Shown here: piece by piece, positions 18,284-22,557 of the stretch
Layout of the letters: every line of letters begins with the position of its first letter
Position numbering within the stretch: position 1 is the stretch's first letter
Assembly (NCBI GenBank): GCA_019137255.1
Contig: WPDH01000507.1
Location: 1 to 22,557 of the forward strand
Direction of reading: 5' to 3'
Length of the DNA stretch: 22,557 nucleotides
Source of the DNA: Corinectria fuckeliana
Taxonomy: Eukaryota; Ascomycota; Sordariomycetes; Hypocreales; Nectriaceae
Notes under the pieces: generated by a model
Told to the model about the DNA's origin: nothing
The model's database searches: none
The model's input: the letters and a program-made list of their open reading frames with translations, nothing else
Program-made: the position numbers and the translations under genes

Positions 18284-19047
18284 TTATTCGTCAAACCACG
18301 CCATTAGCTGTTTCATCCTGCTTTCTGACACCAAAACCTCATTAGATGGTGTTCCATCAGCGTTGCGCCTAATCAGAGAATGGCGCCAATCTTGCCTGCA
18401 GCTTCAGCTAGATGCCGTATTCTGCCCTAGTATTCCTCCCCTTTGATACCAGAGACAGCCCCAGAACTCCTCCCAAAAGAAGACAGCCTATAAATTGTGC
18501 TTAACTGCTAAAGGCTTACTGAGCTAGGTGTATAGTAAAGACTTTATGCTTGGCTTCGTCGTCTGAATTCATCTTCGCCTTAAATAGCAGTACGTTAATG
18601 CAGGATGAGCCCTGTAGATAGGGCATCAAGTAGATGGATAGCAGCAGATCAGTCCCCTTTACGTTACCGTGACAGATTGTATTGTATTTTCCAGTTGTAG
18701 CAAAATGTAATACGCACTACGCTGATGCTGAGTGCTAGGCTGGCCTAAATACTGAATGTGACAGGTTGACTCTGGCACAAGGTCGCCGTGGATCGCCTTA
18801 GCTAGCTTTACCATCTCCTCGTCAAGCATGGCCCTGGCTCTCTGAAGGATATAATCAGACTTTTCTGTAGCCTGGGTCGTCTATCGCAGAAAACGGTATA
18901 GCTCGTTGAGCCTGGGCTGTCTACAGGGCGAACCGTCGACGCGCTAGAAAGTGACTGCGCGATTTCGTCACATTGCATCTGCGATGGTGACTTGTGGCCG
19001 CCAAAGAAGCAGTTTGTCTGCTGCTGGGCCCAAGAAGTCCGAGCCAT
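18284..19047 (-). pseudogene. APH-family kinase pseudogene lacking its catalytic core
   Basis: From ATG 19047 the minus frame gives QCDEIAQSLSSASTVRPVDS and PGSTSYTVFCD, then SFREPG. After a one-base shift near 18832 comes MLDEEMVKLAKAIHGDLVPE. A poorly matching stretch with a TAA near 18660 follows, then IYLMPYLQGSSCINVL (about 18640-18585), MNSDDEAKHKVF and HLAQ ending at 18519. Only 40 bases later FFWEEFWG (18481-18458) appears. After more frame changes HLAEAAGKIGAIL and the C-terminal RNADGTPSNEVLVSESRMKQ lead to TAA at 18284. In fungal APH proteins of this type the HGDxxxxN loop and D-W motif lie between the HLA helix and the FWEEFW segment. Here they are absent, implying an internal deletion of roughly 100 or more codons. 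The family assignment rests on recalled similarity and is good; the deletion is inferred. Confidence 0.78.
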
Positions 19048-19520
19048 GGTCGAAAGTGTAGATGGTTTTCTTAAATTGTGTCAGCAGCGGAGGTCGAAGC
19101 GTGAAAAGACGCGGTTGGCTGTGGTGAGAAACCGCAGTTTTCACAAGCAGTTTGCCTCGTATTGCAGCCTCCTCAACAACCAACATGCATTGAATCAGGC
19201 AGCCGCCCCTCATTTCCACCATGCTTGATGCAAGAATGGGCTGTACTTTAATCTAGGGTACAATTGGGTATCCTCGGACAGTCACTACTAATATTTGTAA
19301 AGAGTAACTATGAGTTACTCAGTTAGTAGGGACTACCCAGGGGTACTGTTGGGGACCGTTTTACGCTGTACTGCCGAGATAACGAGTACGTAGTCCAGAA
19401 AGTGATATGGTAGGCAGTAGTAAGCAGTGGTCCTGGACCTTTCTGGTCATTAAAAGGAGTGAATTGTCCTCTCGAAGCTCATTTCGACTCGCAGACTCTT
19501 TAGCCAACATCAATTTAATA
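19048..19520. other. Spacer, nothing assigned
   Basis: A 78-aa plus-strand frame (18992-19228) and an 84-aa minus frame (18968-19222) overlap the 5' end of the APH relic and show no motifs. No terminator-like or repeat structure was identified. Confidence 0.4.
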
Positions 19521-20437
19521 TCAAGAGTCATTGTCGGTCCTGCCAGCAACGGCAGCATACCCGTTTGCCTTCATATTGAATCGACGTGCCGTGCGGAAGC
19601 GCGTAAACCTCGATCTTATCGTTTCCAACCACCGGGATTCCTTATCGTAAAACCCGCCTGCAATCCAGGCAAATAGCTTCCATCGCCACAACGCGGACGT
19701 TGTCCACGCCGCGGGAACAAAGTTATACATGCCAGCGTACTCGAAGGACTTGGGGTAAAATCCTGCACAATCCCAATCGATGAGCCATAGCTGCCCTTCA
19801 CGGTTGAGTATGATATTGCGAGGTGCCAAATCATGATGCGTAAGAACAAACGGGCGACTGTATGAAAACACCGGCCTCGGACAGATGGCATGCTGCGCCG
19901 GCGACTTCTTGATCTCCTGGCGGGGCGTGGCAAAATTGGCCCAGAAATTCAAGAAAGAGTTGACCTGGTGCAAGGTTGCCTTAGGCGGCAAGCCGAAAGA
20001 ATCTTCCAGAAGATATTACCTGCATTTGCCTGTTGCTAGTGATCCAGATGAGGTTGAGACAACAGAGCTCAAGCGGTGGATGACGCGACGAAGTTGGAAA
20101 GCAAGTCGAAGACTCGTTATCCAACCAAGCTCTGGCCACGCCGTGTCTAATGTTTTCCCGGAAATCCGATCCATAATGTAATAGAAGCCATCGTCGACCC
20201 GGATAGTTCGCTGGATGTGTGGGACGTGGATTCCAAGCCGAGATGCGAGTTCCATGGATCTCACAGCATCTTCGAGCTCATCCTCTGCATAGCCCTTGGC
20301 CGAATACTTGGAAGACAGTGGTATAATATTTGTATAATATTTGAAAACTGGGGTAGGCTGGGAAGAGAAGTGATGTTGTCGACAAGGTCTGCATCCGCAT
20401 AGCGAAAGAGCCTCGTGTCGTCGAAGTTTGACTCCAT
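19521..20437 (-). pseudogene. APH-family kinase pseudogene, near-intact (one stop, one 11-bp duplication)
   Basis: The minus-strand ATG at 20437 opens MESNFDDTRLFRYADADLVD, and the frame stays open to about 20343. There an 11-bp tandem duplication shifts it. The main frame resumes as SSKYSAKGYAEDELEDAVRS, then GIHVPHIQRTIRVDDGFYYI and MDRISGKTLDTAWPELGW in the N-lobe. A TAA at 20016 interrupts before YLLEDSFGLPPKATLHQVNS. The catalytic LTHHDLAPRNIIL and metal-binding LIDWDCAGFYP are both intact, followed by FEYAGMYNFVPAAW, the C-lobe, and the natural stop at 19521. Without the duplication the length would be about 300 codons, normal for fungal APH proteins. The substrate is unknown. It is a different subfamily from the relics at 13762 and 18284. 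Confidence 0.9.
20321..20342. repeat. 11-bp exact tandem duplication inside the APH pseudogene
   Basis: GTATAATATTT is present twice in direct succession, at 20321-20331 and 20332-20342. Eleven bases is not a multiple of three, so the second copy shifts the frame. With a single copy the N-terminal and central frames of the gene join directly. Confidence 0.93.
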
Positions 20438-20989
20438 TTTGGGGAGAAAGAAATGAAGTCTAAGATTTTCGCGCCTAGGATCATAGAAGAGGGCAAACTA
20501 CAGTACACCCCCCGAATTTTTGTTAGTTCAAGACCTAAAAGTGGGGTACGCCAGGGTTTTTAAGATATCCTCAAACCTGCATTATTTAAGCTCTTATTAA
20601 GAAGAAAAACTTGAAGATAAACTCAGTTATGAGTCTACTATCTGTAGCAAGTGTTTAATTTATTTATTCCTTACGGATTTGTGGTTGCGTTGAGAAATTC
20701 AAGTAGTAATCCCTACAGCTGGTACCAAGCTAGCAAGAATACAGGGGTTCGACTTGTACTAACGCAACCGTGGCATCCCGGACGCAGATGTCCCAAAACT
20801 GCACGTAGATGTCTACCCAGGTACTCCTGTGATGGCTGCATTAAGATGATACCCATCGTCTGATTCCAGCACCCCAGCGGACGCTTAAAAACAGAAGAGT
20901 GGCCGGCGCGTACTTGTCCAATGTCCTCGAGGGATCATGCTCGGAACCACGGATGGCTGGGAGCAAGCGCCCTTCGCAAAACATGAAAC
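20438..20989. other. Spacer, nothing assigned
   Basis: It includes a relatively A/T-rich patch (20500-20680) upstream of the minus-strand APH relic, plausibly its former promoter. A 70-aa plus frame (20651-20863) has no recognisable motif. Confidence 0.4.
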
Positions 20990-21640
20990 AAGTCAACTCT
21001 GTTTTCACCATCAGCCGTTGCCTGCCTCCCAACATGATGGTGTGCTACGACGGACCTACAATTACGAGATGCATGAAGCGCGTTCGTCTACTCGTTAGAC
21101 GCCGTAGCTTGACTCGGCCAGAAAACGCTTCGCTAATCGGTAGAATAACGTCGTTTGCTATGGCTTGTAGACGGTGAAGCTTTGAACCGAGTCAGCGATG
21201 ACATCAAAGGGGCAAAGAATAAGAGCTTACCTTTCGGGTTCAGTGTCCTCCGTAGGTTCTCGTCCCGTGCTCATGGCCAAGGCCTCAATTTCAGGTAGAG
21301 TGAAGCATCAGCTGTTTGACGAGGTCAAAGGTCAGAAACGCTCGTCTTGTACAACAGGAAATCTTGCGTATCTGACGTTCCCAGTACCTCCAGGACTCAT
21401 ATTCTTGTCGAGCTTCGGGTCTGAGTAAGGTGAACTCAATCCAGCCTCCTGGTTTGAGCAATCGTCCTGCGTTGTGTAAGCCCCCAAGGGTGTCACTCTA
21501 GACAGGTTGGCGAATGAAAACCATATCTACTTTGTCTACTTAGAATGGAAGGTCTAGGCAAAGGTCCTGTACTATTGTTTCGACGTTCAGAAGAACGTAG
21601 CTTAGCAAGGAGGGGAATTTGTCGACAGCCACAACATACG
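20990..21640 (-). pseudogene. Class I SAM-dependent methyltransferase remnant
   Basis: In one minus-strand frame from 21641 the sequence reads SYVVAVDKFPSLLSYVLLNV, ETIVQDLCLDLPF, TAA at 21540, VDKVDMVFIRQPV, TAG at 21498, SDTLGGLHNAGRLLKPGGWI, EFTLLRPEARQEYESWRYWE and so on to TGA at 21291. This matches the middle of fungal class I methyltransferases: an acidic residue at the end of strand 2, strand 4 (D-MVF-R), and the diagnostic LKPGGWIEF before strand 5. The glycine-rich SAM-binding motif I that should precede it is not visible; the sequence runs into the AT-rich block about 100 bp further on. On the other side a possible 51-nt intron (GTAAGC...GCTGAC...CAAAG, about 21229-21179) and a coding-like segment ISEAFSGRVKL may be the C-terminal part. 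The relic is dead and apparently truncated at the AT-rich boundary. Confidence 0.75.
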
Positions 21641-21744
21641 ACTCTAAGGTTTAGTTCAGTAAAGTGCCTACGCAGATTGTTAGCCTTTGATCAGGTTAGC
21701 GAATCCTAAGAAACACATCTCATATCGACTAAGTGCAGGTGCCA

Positions 21745-22243
21745 CAGCTGATATCCGCTATAAGCTAAGAATAAAAGATAGAGCTATAATAAAACCTCTC
21801 ACTATTTATCGCCTGTTATAGATAGTGTCTAGCTGTGTTAGCTCTCTTAATATTTAGAGGCTTATTTGTTAAACTTAATTAATAATAGATATTATTAAGA
21901 GGTAGTAGTTTAAGACTACTACTTAAAGCACTTAAGGCTTATAATACTACTATTAGGCTAGCTAGTTAGATTATTAATTTATCTTTTAGTATTATTAGAA
22001 TTAATAGGTTATAAGCCTCTTATATATAAACTATTTATATTTTAAAGAAAAGTATTTTCTAAAGACTTTTTTACTATTATTTTAATTTTAAAATAACTTT
22101 AAGTAAAAGTAAATTTACTTTAAAACTTAAAAAGAAAATTTAAAGTAACTAACTTAAATAAAAATTAGTTATTATATCTTAAATTCTTATATATTTATAA
22201 AAGTATTATTTTATAAGTAGTAATTAATTTATAATACTATAGC
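21745..22243. repeat. AT-rich RIP-like block, right side
   Basis: Base composition drops sharply to very low G+C from about 21770, with TpA-rich sequence and CpG absent beyond about 21815. There are no reading frames. It does not obviously match the left AT-rich block outside the segment at 22244-22557. Confidence 0.75.
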
Positions 22244-22557
22244 TAAACTTAACTTTTTATAAATATTTAATAGTTACTTTTACTATATTTTAGTTATACT
22301 CTTAAAATCTATTTTAACCTAAGTATTTTTTTTTATAAATCTTTTTTATACTTTTTTTACTCTTATATTATTATTATATTATATATAATAAGTAGAATAA
22401 GTAAAATAAAAGATATTAAGATTATAAACTAATTTTTTTCTCCTCTTAAGAATTTTTTTTTACTATAAAACTTACTCTTATTATAAGCTAAGCCTAATAT
22501 AAAAATAACCTATAATTAATTTAAAAATCTTATTATTAAGACTAAATATAAACTTAA
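22244..22557 (-). repeat. Degraded repeat, copy B (inverted partner of 736-1050)
   Basis: The reverse complement of this segment follows 736-1050 base for base over most of its length, with scattered transitions and small indels. The homology still continues at the window's last base, so the element extends beyond the window. On the other side it stops at about 22244, where the left copy enters its ATCTT microsatellite region. Confidence 0.82.

Overview
The window looks like a gene-poor accessory segment of a filamentous ascomycete (Pezizomycotina) nuclear genome. I base this on short spliceosomal introns (44-69 nt) with GT...CTAAC/CTGAC...AG signals, typical fungal protein families (SPX-ankyrin GDE1 phosphodiesterase, APH-type kinases, TPR proteins, class I methyltransferase), TTAGGG-like telomeric tracts, and AT-rich blocks almost without CpG that look like products of repeat-induced point mutation (RIP). 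The species cannot be named from the sequence. A subtelomeric or dispensable location is an inference.

Layout. 1-2290 is an extremely AT-rich, RIP-like block with no genes, ending in a degenerate TAGT-type tandem array. 2295-21740 is an island of ordinary base composition. 21745-22557 is AT-rich again. Its last ~314 bases are the reverse complement of 736-1050, so the island is bracketed by inverted copies of one degraded repeat.

Inside the island nearly every recognisable gene is broken. In order: an APH-family kinase remnant (+, ~4250-4824); a decayed intron-containing gene of unknown family (-, 6898-8037); a TPR-protein pseudogene (+, 8804-~9760); a protein-kinase-like pseudogene (-, ~11725-12614); a (GTCA)n minisatellite with six core copies (12726-12935); one apparently intact two-exon gene (+, 13102-13725, 185 aa, DUF6914-like); an APH-family gene broken by two amber codons (-, 13762-14523); a full-span but shattered GDE1-type SPX/ankyrin/GDPD gene (-, 14862-17905); an APH-family gene lacking its catalytic core (-, 18284-19047); an APH-family gene broken by one nonsense codon and one 11-bp tandem duplication (-, 19521-20437); and a methyltransferase remnant (-, ~20990-21640) next to the right AT-rich block.

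Four telomere-repeat-like tracts (5466, 11684, 17555, 18138) are scattered through the island, one inside the GDE1 pseudogene. Several premature stops are explained by CpA-to-TpA changes, which fits RIP or RIP leakage; others are frameshifts, a deletion and a duplication. No working pathway is visible. The signal is a pseudogene graveyard around one surviving small gene, with four separate APH-fold kinase relics in 16 kb as its oddest feature.
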